NCBI GenBank assembly: GCA_964345385.1
Contig: CAYFQM010000027.1
Coordinates: 1 to 8,397, forward strand
Reading direction: 5' to 3'
Source of the DNA: CAG-1000 sp964345385
Lineage (GTDB): Bacteria; Bacillota_I; Bacilli_A; RF39; UBA660
Length of the DNA stretch: 8,397 nucleotides
The translations under genes were made by a program, and so were the position numbers. The notes under the pieces were generated by a model. It did not search any database and was not told the origin of the DNA. It saw only the letters and a program-made list of their open reading frames with translations. Below, one piece after another: positions 1 to 5,166 of this stretch. Positions within the stretch are counted from its first letter, which is position 1. Every line of letters begins with the position of its first letter.

Positions 1-1
1 A

Positions 2-142
2 ACAAATGCTAAAAACAAAATCCTCCAAAAAAATTATATTATTAGATAATATAATGAAAAAGAATTAAACAAATATCTTCCCGATAATAAAAAAAAAAAA
101 AAAAGAGACCATAAAAAACTTGGAAAAGAATTAGGCTTATTT
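2..142 (+). pseudogene. thrS: Degenerate upstream part of thrS with in-frame TAA
   Basis: Reading in the same frame as the intact thrS body, positions 2-46 give TNAKNKILQKNYIIR. A TAA follows at 47-49, then YNEKELNKYLPDN, a lysine run and RDHKKLGKELGLF up to the ATG at 143. From family knowledge this matches the ThrRS stretch that normally reads like NKMLQRIYG, then an EKEL-type helix, then KKRDHRKLGKEL, with no net insertion or deletion. Coding homology therefore runs through the stop. The match is poor in 35-100 and clean from about 105 onward. Either the gene carries a real nonsense mutation or the sequence edge has errors. The codons between the TAA and 143 contain no ATG, GTG or TTG start. 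Confidence 0.6.
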
Positions 143-1300
143 ATGATAAGTGAATATGGACCTGGATTTCCATTCTTTTTACCAAAAGGAATGATTATTA
201 GAAATTTACTTGAAGAATTTTGGTATGAAGAACATAGAAAAGAAGGCTATCAATTTATTAAAACACCTATAATGTTAGAAAAAGAGTTATGGGAGTTATC
301 TGGTCATTGGGATAACTATAAAGAAAATATGTATACATCAAAAATAGATGAAAAAGAATTTGCAATTAAACCAATGAATTGTCCTGGAGGGATGCTTGTT
401 TATAAAAATGGACTTCATTCTTATAGAGATTTACCAATGCGTGTTGGTGAATTAGGGTTAGTTCATCGTCATGAAGCAAGTGGAGCACTAAATGGTTTAT
501 TTAGAGTTAGAAGCTTTACTCAAGATGATGCACATATCTTTATGACAAAGGATCAATTAGAAGAAGAAATAATAAATTTAATTAAATTTATTGATAGAAT
601 ATATTCAGTATTTGGTCTTAGTTATAAAATAGAACTTTCTACAAGACCAGAAAAATATATAGGTGAGCTTGAAGTTTGGGATGCTTCTGAAAAAGCTTTA
701 GAGCAAGCCGTTAAAAAAGCAGGTAAAGAATTTAAACTTAATCCTGGTGATGGAGCTTTTTATGGCCCTAAATTAGATTTTCATATAAATGATTCATTAG
801 GTCGTAGTTGGCAATGTGGAACTATACAGTTAGATATGAATTTACCTGAAAGGTTTGATTTATATTATATTGATGAAAAAGGAGAAAAACAAAGACCAAT
901 AATGATTCATAGAGTAATTTATGGAGCATTAGAAAGATTTATTGGAGTATTAATAGAACATTATGCAGGAGCGTTTCCTATTTGGTTAAGTCCAGTTCAA
1001 GTAAATATTATTCCCGTTAATAATGAATATCATTTAGAATATGCTAAAGAAATATATAATTTATTAAAAGAAAATAATATTAGAGTTCAATTAGATGAAC
1101 GTAATGAAAAACTTGGTTATAAAATGAGAGAAAGTCAAACTATGAAAACTCCTATTACTATTATTGTAGGTGACAAGGAAAAAGAAAGTCAAACTATTAG
1201 TTATAGAAAATTTGGTAATGATGACACTATTACTGTATCAACTTCAGAGTTTTTAAAAAGTATTAAAGAAACAATTAATACAAAAAGCCACAATATTTAA
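143..1300 (+). CDS. thrS: Threonyl-tRNA synthetase, catalytic and anticodon-binding domains (5' part missing or broken)
   Basis: This class II aminoacyl-tRNA synthetase charges tRNA-Thr with threonine in the cytosol. The 385 residues from the ATG at 143 cover the catalytic core (about 1-280) and the anticodon-binding domain (about 283-380). The three zinc ligands that bind threonine are visible: C80 in MNCPGG, H131 in DDAHIF and H256 in MIHRVIYG. Motif 2 (VHRHEASGAL ... RVRSFTQDDAH) and motif 3 (GALERFIGVLIEH) are intact. Bacterial ThrRS is usually about 640 residues; the N-terminal TGS and editing domains lie upstream of the window. The ATG at 143 is only the first Met after the in-frame TAA at 47-49. 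It is unlikely to be the natural start: conserved ThrRS residues (RDHKKLGKEL) precede it and no good ribosome binding site is seen. The gene ends in TAA and is followed by a terminator. Confidence 0.93.
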   Translation: MISEYGPGFPFFLPKGMIIRNLLEEFWYEEHRKEGYQFIKTPIMLEKELWELSGHWDNYKENMYTSKIDEKEFAIKPMNCPGGMLVYKNGLHSYRDLPMRVGELGLVHRHEASGALNGLFRVRSFTQDDAHIFMTKDQLEEEIINLIKFIDRIYSVFGLSYKIELSTRPEKYIGELEVWDASEKALEQAVKKAGKEFKLNPGDGAFYGPKLDFHINDSLGRSWQCGTIQLDMNLPERFDLYYIDEKGEKQRPIMIHRVIYGALERFIGVLIEHYAGAFPIWLSPVQVNIIPVNNEYHLEYAKEIYNLLKENNIRVQLDERNEKLGYKMRESQTMKTPITIIVGDKEKESQTISYRKFGNDDTITVSTSEFLKSIKETINTKSHNI

Positions 1301-1311
1301 CACATTAAATT

Positions 1312-1340
1312 AAAAAAGCATGTATAAAATATGCTTTTTT
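1312..1340 (+). terminator. Intrinsic terminator after thrS
   Basis: AAAAAAGCAT (1312-1321) pairs perfectly with ATGCTTTTTT (1331-1340), a 10-bp stem around a 9-base loop, and the T run forms the 3' arm. It begins 11 bases after the thrS stop and lies before the rubrerythrin promoter. The A and T flanks would let it act on either strand. Confidence 0.85.
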
Positions 1341-1389
1341 GTTATATTAAGCTTTACATATTAAAACTTATACAATAAGAATATTTATA

Positions 1390-1418
1390 TTGACATTTTT
1401 TTAAACAAATATTATACT
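1390..1418 (+). promoter_or_regulatory. Strong sigma-A type promoter of the rubrerythrin operon
   Basis: A perfect -35 box TTGACA (1390-1395) is followed by a 17-base spacer and a -10 box TATACT (1413-1418). Transcription would start near 1425, giving a leader of about 26 bases to the ATG at 1451. It is the best consensus promoter in the window. An inverted repeat TTATA-CTAA-TATAA (1412-1425) overlaps the -10 box and could be an operator, but such repeats are common in AT-rich DNA. Confidence 0.85.
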
Positions 1419-1438
1419 AATATAAAGTATTATGAAAC

Positions 1439-1444
1439 GAGGTG
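1439..1444 (+). promoter_or_regulatory. Ribosome binding site that fixes the rubrerythrin start
   Basis: GAGGTG (1439-1444) sits 6 bases before the ATG at 1451. The GTG at 1442, in the same frame, lies inside this site, so it is not a credible start codon. Confidence 0.8.
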
Positions 1445-1450
1445 TTAATT

Positions 1451-1990
1451 ATGAAACTAAAAGGATCTAAAACAGAACAAAATTTAATGGCAGCATTTGC
1501 TGGTGAAAGTGAAGCAAGAAATAAATATTCATATTATGCTAGTAAAGCAAAAAAGGAAGGTTATGAACAAATAGCTGCTATATTTGAAGAGACAGCAAAT
1601 AATGAAAAAGAACATGCTAAACTATGGTTTAAAGAATTAAATTCAGGAGATGTACCATCTACTATAGAAAATCTTAAAGATGCAGCAGAAGGTGAAAACT
1701 ATGAATGGACAACTATGTATAATGATTTTGCTAAAGTAGCTAGAGAAGAAGGTTTTATTGAAATTGCTGAAAAGTTCAAATATGTAGCAGAAGTAGAAAA
1801 AAAGCATGAAGAAAGATATAGAAAACTTCTAAAAAATATTGAGAGTAATGTAGTATTTAATAAAGATAAAGAAACTACTTGGTTATGTAGAAATTGTGGC
1901 TTTGTTTTAACTGATAAAAATGCACCAAAAGAATGTCCTGCTTGTGCTCATCCACAAAGTTTCTTTGAAATTAAAGCAGATAATTATTAG
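1451..1990 (+). CDS. rbr: Rubrerythrin (peroxide-reducing di-iron protein)
   Basis: Rubrerythrins reduce hydrogen peroxide to water in the cytosol of anaerobes, with electrons supplied by rubredoxin. The 179 residues start at ATG 1451, chosen for the GAGGTG site before it. Residues about 1-130 form the ferritin-like four-helix domain with iron-binding motifs GESEARNKY (E19), EKEH (E52, H55), GENYE (E82, E85) and EKKH (E116, H119). The C-terminal rubredoxin-like domain binds one iron through C146-x2-C149 and C162-x2-C165. The architecture is complete and slightly shorter than the roughly 190-residue Desulfovibrio protein as I recall it. Rubredoxin follows 9 bases after the stop and is very likely its electron donor. 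The strong promoter suggests high expression. Confidence 0.96.
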   Translation: MKLKGSKTEQNLMAAFAGESEARNKYSYYASKAKKEGYEQIAAIFEETANNEKEHAKLWFKELNSGDVPSTIENLKDAAEGENYEWTTMYNDFAKVAREEGFIEIAEKFKYVAEVEKKHEERYRKLLKNIESNVVFNKDKETTWLCRNCGFVLTDKNAPKECPACAHPQSFFEIKADNY

Positions 1991-1999
1991 GAGGCTAAA

Positions 2000-2143
2000 A
2001 TGAAATATAGATGCATTGTTTGTGGATATATTTATAATGAAGATGAAGAAGAAATTAAGTTTGAAGATTTATCTGATAATTGGGTATGTCCTCTTTGCGG
2101 GGTTGATAAAACTAATTTTGAGTTAGTAGAAGAAAATGAATAG
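2000..2143 (+). CDS. Rubredoxin, short loop-deleted form
   Basis: A 47-residue electron carrier with one iron held by four cysteines: C5-x2-C8-GY near the start and C30-P-x-C33-G near the end, with the family signature W28-V-C30-P. It should pass electrons to the rubrerythrin encoded just upstream. AGGAGG (1989-1994) overlaps the rubrerythrin stop and lies 5 bases before the ATG, so the two genes form one translationally close operon. Usual rubredoxins have about 52-54 residues; here the loop between the two cysteine pairs is about six or seven residues shorter (NEDEEEIKFEDL). This resembles the short rubredoxin known from Desulfovibrio desulfuricans. No frameshift or missing ligand is seen. 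Confidence 0.95.
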   Translation: MKYRCIVCGYIYNEDEEEIKFEDLSDNWVCPLCGVDKTNFELVEENE

Positions 2144-2162
2144 AAGCAAAATGCTTCTTTTT
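2142..2162 (+). terminator. Intrinsic terminator after rubredoxin
   Basis: AGAAGCA (2142-2148) pairs with TGCTTCT (2152-2158) around a 3-base AAA loop, followed by TTTT. The stem begins inside the TAG stop of the rubredoxin gene. Confidence 0.85.
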
Positions 2163-2168
2163 GTTTGT

Positions 2169-2177
2169 TGATAAAAT
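2169..2177 (+). promoter_or_regulatory. Possible extended -10 promoter of the 52-residue ORF
   Basis: TGATAAAAT fits the extended -10 pattern TGnTAnAAT and ends 8 bases before the ATG at 2186. No convincing -35 box is seen. If active, the transcript would start within about three bases of the start codon. In DNA this AT-rich the match could be chance. Confidence 0.4.
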
Positions 2178-2185
2178 ATGTAAAG

Positions 2186-2344
2186 ATGAAAAATAATTTT
2201 AAAATAGCGGGTAAACTTTATGAAGAAGAAGTAAATACAAATGAAATTAATCGATTAAATGAACTTAATAACTCATTGCAAGAAGAACTTGACGAAAAAG
2301 AAGAAATTATTAATAGTTTATATGAAAAAACAGAAATGCAATGA
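2186..2344 (+). CDS. Unrecognised 52-residue small protein or leader peptide before prfB, ending in UGA
   Basis: I do not recognise this protein. It begins MKNNFKIAGKLYEEEV and continues as a very acidic, Glu/Asn-rich, probably helical chain (NELNNSLQEELDEKEEII) that may form a coiled coil. It has no signal peptide, membrane segment or cysteine. Codon use resembles its neighbours. No clear ribosome binding site precedes the ATG; a possible extended -10 box ends 8 bases upstream, so it may be translated from a nearly leaderless mRNA. It lies between two hairpins, in the gap before prfB. It ends in TGA, whereas most genes here end in TAA or TAG, and it is in the same frame as prfB with no further stop between them. 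It could be an ordinary small protein or a regulatory leader ORF. That it is translated at all is inference. Confidence 0.5.
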   Translation: MKNNFKIAGKLYEEEVNTNEINRLNELNNSLQEELDEKEEIINSLYEKTEMQ

Positions 2345-2350
2345 ATAAAT

Positions 2351-2376
2351 AAAAGTGGTTATCCACTTTTATTTTG
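2351..2376 (+). terminator. Terminator or attenuator hairpin between the small ORF and prfB
   Basis: AAAAGTGG (2351-2358) pairs perfectly with CCACTTTT (2363-2370) around a TTAT loop, followed by ATTTTG. The G/C-containing core is only four base pairs (GTGG/CCAC), flanked by A:U pairs. The stem starts six bases after the TGA of the small ORF, so a ribosome paused on that stop would be expected to cover most of its 5' arm. It may be a simple terminator or an attenuator for prfB. Confidence 0.7.
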
Positions 2377-2389
2377 TGCTATTTTAATA

Positions 2390-2395
2390 TATAAT
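2390..2395 (+). promoter_or_regulatory. Possible -10 box directly before prfB
   Basis: A consensus TATAAT ends 6 bases before the prfB ATG at 2402. No good -35 box or TG extension is seen. If used, transcription would start at or next to the start codon, and prfB mRNA would be leaderless, which fits the absence of any ribosome binding site there. Confidence 0.4.
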
Positions 2396-2401
2396 ATTTA
2401 T

Positions 2402-3481
2402 ATGGAAAAAAAAGAATTATTAAAAAAACTTGAAGAATATAATAATATTTATATTGAATTAGCTAATAAAATTGAATTAGATTTTTTGTCTTCAGAAAAA
2501 GTGAAATTAGAGGCTATTACAAGTGATGTAGATTTTTGGAATAGTAATGATAGGGATGAGATAATTACTAGGTTAAAAGATGTTAGTTCAATATTAGATA
2601 AATTTAGTGATGTTAAGGATTCAATTGATACTTTAAAAGAACTAATAGAATTATTAACTGATGAACAAGATTTAACTGAACTTAATAATGAAGCTATCAT
2701 AATTGAAGAAAAATTATCATCATTAAAAATATATACATTATTAAATGAAAAGTATGATGCTAATAATGCATACGTAGAAATACATAGTGGTGCTGGTGGA
2801 ACGGAAAGTAATGATTGGGCAAGTATGGTAGCTAAAATGTATATGAGATTTTTTGATAAAAATAATTATCAATATGAAATAATTAATGAACAAAAAGGAG
2901 ATGAAGTAGGTCTTAAAGGAATAACTTTTTTAGTAAAAGGACATTATCCATATGGTTATTTAAAGGGTGAAACAGGAGTACATAGATTAGTTAGAATTAG
3001 TCCGTTTGATTCAAATAAAAGAAGACATACATCTTTTGCTTCTGTATTAGTTACTCCAGAAATAAAACAAAGAACTGAAGTAGAAATAAAAGATAGTGAT
3101 TTAAAAATAGATGTATTTCATAGTTCAGGTGCTGGTGGACAAAGTGTTAATACAACGGATTCAGCGGTAAGAATTACACACATTCCAACTGGAATAGTTG
3201 CGTCTTGCCAAGCAGAAAGAAGTCAAATTAAAAATAAAGAAAGATGCATGGATATATTAAGACAAAAATTATATATGCTTTCTTTAAAAGAGTTTAGTGA
3301 TAAATTAAAATTATTAAAAGGTGAAGTAATGGATGTTAATTTCGGAAGTGCGATTAGAAGTTATGTAATGTGTCCTTATACTTTAGTTAAAGATCAAAGA
3401 AGTAATTATGAAACTTCTTCAGTTGATAAAATATTAGATGGGGATATAAATGATATGTTAGAAGTTTATTTAATGAAATAA
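2402..3481 (+). CDS. prfB: Peptide chain release factor 2 (RF2), without programmed frameshift
   Basis: RF2 reads UGA and UAA stop codons in the ribosomal A site and triggers release of the finished protein. The 359 residues show the stop-reading tripeptide S200-P201-F202, typical of RF2 rather than RF1, and the catalytic G245-G246-Q247. They also show GAGGTESNDWASM (130-142) and the C-terminal IRSYV block (318-322). In E. coli and many other bacteria prfB has an in-frame UGA near codon 26, bypassed by +1 frameshifting. Here the matching place reads IELDF (residues 24-28) from ATT GAA TTA GAT TTT, uninterrupted, so that control is absent. The residue after GGQ is serine, where histidine is common. 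No ribosome binding site precedes the ATG, and no later start is plausible. The gene has its own downstream terminator. Confidence 0.96.
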   Translation: MEKKELLKKLEEYNNIYIELANKIELDFLSSEKVKLEAITSDVDFWNSNDRDEIITRLKDVSSILDKFSDVKDSIDTLKELIELLTDEQDLTELNNEAIIIEEKLSSLKIYTLLNEKYDANNAYVEIHSGAGGTESNDWASMVAKMYMRFFDKNNYQYEIINEQKGDEVGLKGITFLVKGHYPYGYLKGETGVHRLVRISPFDSNKRRHTSFASVLVTPEIKQRTEVEIKDSDLKIDVFHSSGAGGQSVNTTDSAVRITHIPTGIVASCQAERSQIKNKERCMDILRQKLYMLSLKEFSDKLKLLKGEVMDVNFGSAIRSYVMCPYTLVKDQRSNYETSSVDKILDGDINDMLEVYLMK

Positions 3482-3501
3482 AATTATAAACCATGTAAAG
3501 C

Positions 3502-3538
3502 AAGATTGATTTTGTGGAAATATCAATCTTATTTTGTT
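3502..3538 (+). terminator. Intrinsic terminator after prfB
   Basis: AAGATTGAT (3502-3510) pairs perfectly with ATCAATCTT (3522-3530) around an 11-base loop, followed by the T-rich ATTTTGTT. The tail overlaps the extended -10 box of the next gene, so the end of one unit and the start of the next are nearly fused. Confidence 0.75.
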
Positions 3539-3543
3539 ATAAT
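3535..3543 (+). promoter_or_regulatory. Extended -10 promoter of the YitT-ftsEX-M23 operon
   Basis: TGTTATAAT is a perfect extended -10 box (TGnTATAAT). No good -35 box is seen, which extended -10 promoters tolerate. Transcription should start near 3550, after the first ATG (3549) has begun, which favours the second ATG at 3564 as the start codon. Confidence 0.7.
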
Positions 3544-3550
3544 TAATTAT

Positions 3551-3554
3551 GGAG
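3551..3554 (+). promoter_or_regulatory. Ribosome binding site favouring the ATG at 3564
   Basis: GGAG (3551-3554) lies 9 bases before the ATG at 3564 and would be right at the 5' end of the predicted transcript. The earlier in-frame ATG at 3549 overlaps this site and has no binding site of its own. Confidence 0.6.
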
Positions 3555-3563
3555 AAAAGTAAT

Positions 3564-4457
3564 ATGGGGACAAATAAAATAAAACAACGTTTAGTAGATG
3601 ATAAAAAACTAGTTACTAAAGCAGCTTTTTTTGTAATAGGTGCTTTTATATCTGCTTTATCTTTTAATATGTTTTATGTTCCTATGAATTTAGTTTCGGG
3701 AGGGCTTGGTAGTCTAGCAATAATGATTAATAAGTTTGCATCTTTAGATGTTAATTTAATTATATTAACATTTAATGCAATATTTATAATGGTTAGTATA
3801 TTAACAATTGGACTTAAAGATTCTATATTTAGTATTGTTGGAGCCGCTGTTTACATCTTGTTTTTATATGTTACTAATGATGTTGTAAGTTTTTTGAATT
3901 TTTCTTTTGACCACGTTTTATTATATGTACTTGCTGCTGGAGTAGTTAGTGGTTTTGGAGAAGGCTTAGTATTTAAATCTGGTTTTACTACAGGTGGAAC
4001 AAGTATATTAGCTATTATATTTCAAAAAAAATTACATTTTCAATTAGGTAAAGCAATAAGATTGATGGCGTGTATTATAATAGCGTGTGGTGGGCTTACA
4101 TTTGGTTATACGTCTATAATGTATTCTATTATAATAACATCAATATCTACTACATTAGTTGATAAAATAGTTATAGGTATTAGTGAATCTAAAACCTTCT
4201 TCATACAAACTAGAAAAGAAAAAGAAATAAAAGAATACGTTATTAATACTATAGGATCTGGTATTACTGAATTTGATACTAAAGGCTCATATACTAATAA
4301 GAAAACTAGAGTATTAATGTGTGTGGTACCAAGTGAAAAGTATTTACTTCTTAAAAGTGCGATAGAAGAAATAGATCCTAAAGCATTTATAGTAGTAAGC
4401 GATTGTTATGAGGTATTCGGTGGTACAAAAAAAAAGATATTACCACTAGATAGTTAA
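3564..4457 (+). CDS. YitT-family membrane protein with C-terminal DUF2179 domain
   Basis: A 297-residue membrane protein of the YitT family, whose molecular function is not established. From the ATG at 3564, hydrophobic segments lie at about 17-39, 44-57, 64-84, 88-104, 117-137, 163-181 and 183-203. The family motif YVPMNLVSGGLGSLAIMIN lies in about 38-56. From about 211 a cytosolic DUF2179 domain follows, recognisable by GSGITEFDTKGSYTNKKTR and the IDPKAFIVVSD block. An upstream ATG at 3549 would add five residues, but GGAG at 3551 and the position of the -10 box favour 3564. It is the first gene of a unit with ftsE (10 bases downstream), ftsX and an M23 peptidase. I recall a related gene near prfB and ftsEX in Bacillus (yvjA). 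Any role in cell-wall work is inferred from position only. Confidence 0.92.
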   Translation: MGTNKIKQRLVDDKKLVTKAAFFVIGAFISALSFNMFYVPMNLVSGGLGSLAIMINKFASLDVNLIILTFNAIFIMVSILTIGLKDSIFSIVGAAVYILFLYVTNDVVSFLNFSFDHVLLYVLAAGVVSGFGEGLVFKSGFTTGGTSILAIIFQKKLHFQLGKAIRLMACIIIACGGLTFGYTSIMYSIIITSISTTLVDKIVIGISESKTFFIQTRKEKEIKEYVINTIGSGITEFDTKGSYTNKKTRVLMCVVPSEKYLLLKSAIEEIDPKAFIVVSDCYEVFGGTKKKILPLDS

Positions 4458-4467
4458 TGGAGGCATA

Positions 4468-5166
4468 GTGGAATTAATTGAGATAAAAGATGTTACAAAA
4501 AGATATCCTAATGGTACAATAGCTCTTGTTGATATAAATTTGAATATATCTAAAGGAGAGTTTGTTTTTATTATTGGTTCATCAGGAAGTGGAAAAAGTT
4601 CGTTAATCAAATTATTATATAGACAAGAAAAACCTACTAGAGGAGAAGTTATAGTAGGTGGTATTAATGTTGGTAAATTAAGAAATGGTAAAGTATATAA
4701 GTTAAGACGTAAGCTTGGAATAGTGTTTCAAGATTATAAATTAATACCTACAATGACTGTTTATGAAAACGTTGCTTTTGCTTTAAAAATATATGGCCTT
4801 AAGAAAGAAGAAATAAGAAAAAGAACATTAAAAGCAATAGAACAAGTTGGTCTTAAAGATAAATTAAGAAGTTTTCCTGATAAATTATCTGGTGGAGAAC
4901 AACAAAGAGTATCAATAGCACGTGCTATAGTAAATGATCCAAAAGTTCTTATTTGTGATGAACCTACTGGTAATCTTGATCCTGAAATATCTATGGAAAT
5001 AATGAAAGTGATTGATGATATAAATAAAAAATTAGGTACTACTGTTATAATGGCAACACATGATAAAGAAATAGTTAATAAAATGAAAAAAAGAGTTATT
5101 AAAATAGACAATGGTTTAGTGGCCTCTGATACAGAGAAAGGAAAATATAAAGATGAGAGTAATTAG
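4468..5166 (+). CDS. ftsE: FtsE, ATPase subunit of the FtsEX division/cell-wall complex
   Basis: FtsE is the cytosolic ATPase that drives FtsX to switch on peptidoglycan hydrolases outside the membrane. The 232 residues hold a complete ABC ATPase: Walker A G37-SSGSGKSS with K43, Q-loop Q88 in VFQDYK, signature LSGGEQQR (140-147), Walker B LICDEP with D164 and E165, D-loop NLDPE and switch H198 in ATHDK. The start KRYPNGTIALVDINL and the LRRKLGIVFQDYKLIPTMTVYENV stretch (79-102, in parts) are typical of FtsE rather than of other small ABC ATPases. The start codon is GTG, preceded by GGAGG (4459-4463) at a rather short 4-base spacing. The 3' end overlaps ftsX by 14 bases, so the two subunits are probably made in coupled fashion. 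Confidence 0.96.
   Translation: MELIEIKDVTKRYPNGTIALVDINLNISKGEFVFIIGSSGSGKSSLIKLLYRQEKPTRGEVIVGGINVGKLRNGKVYKLRRKLGIVFQDYKLIPTMTVYENVAFALKIYGLKKEEIRKRTLKAIEQVGLKDKLRSFPDKLSGGEQQRVSIARAIVNDPKVLICDEPTGNLDPEISMEIMKVIDDINKKLGTTVIMATHDKEIVNKMKKRVIKIDNGLVASDTEKGKYKDESN

Noticed and set aside
1442..1450. GTG at 1442 as rubrerythrin start
   Set aside because: It lies inside the GAGGTG ribosome binding site; the ATG at 1451 is correctly spaced and matches the family N-terminus.
2178..2183. Start-stop mini-ORF ATGTAA just before the 52-residue ORF
   Set aside because: A single occurrence in AT-rich DNA with no ribosome binding site; probably chance.
2402..2500. Programmed +1 frameshift site in prfB
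   Set aside because: I looked for an early in-frame UGA with a CTT-type slip codon; the N-terminal coding is continuous and the Leu-Asp junction is TTA GAT.
2449..2700. Minus-strand open frame opposite prfB
   Set aside because: It is low-complexity, Ser/Leu-rich translation opposite a clear RF2 coding region. Similar minus-strand frames at 4761-5111, 6021-6380, 6676-6957 and 8033-8215 are likewise opposite real genes.
3549..3563. ATG at 3549 as the YitT-family start
   Set aside because: It overlaps the expected transcription start and has no ribosome binding site; GGAG at 3551 serves the ATG at 3564. The five extra residues are not excluded if the mRNA is leaderless.
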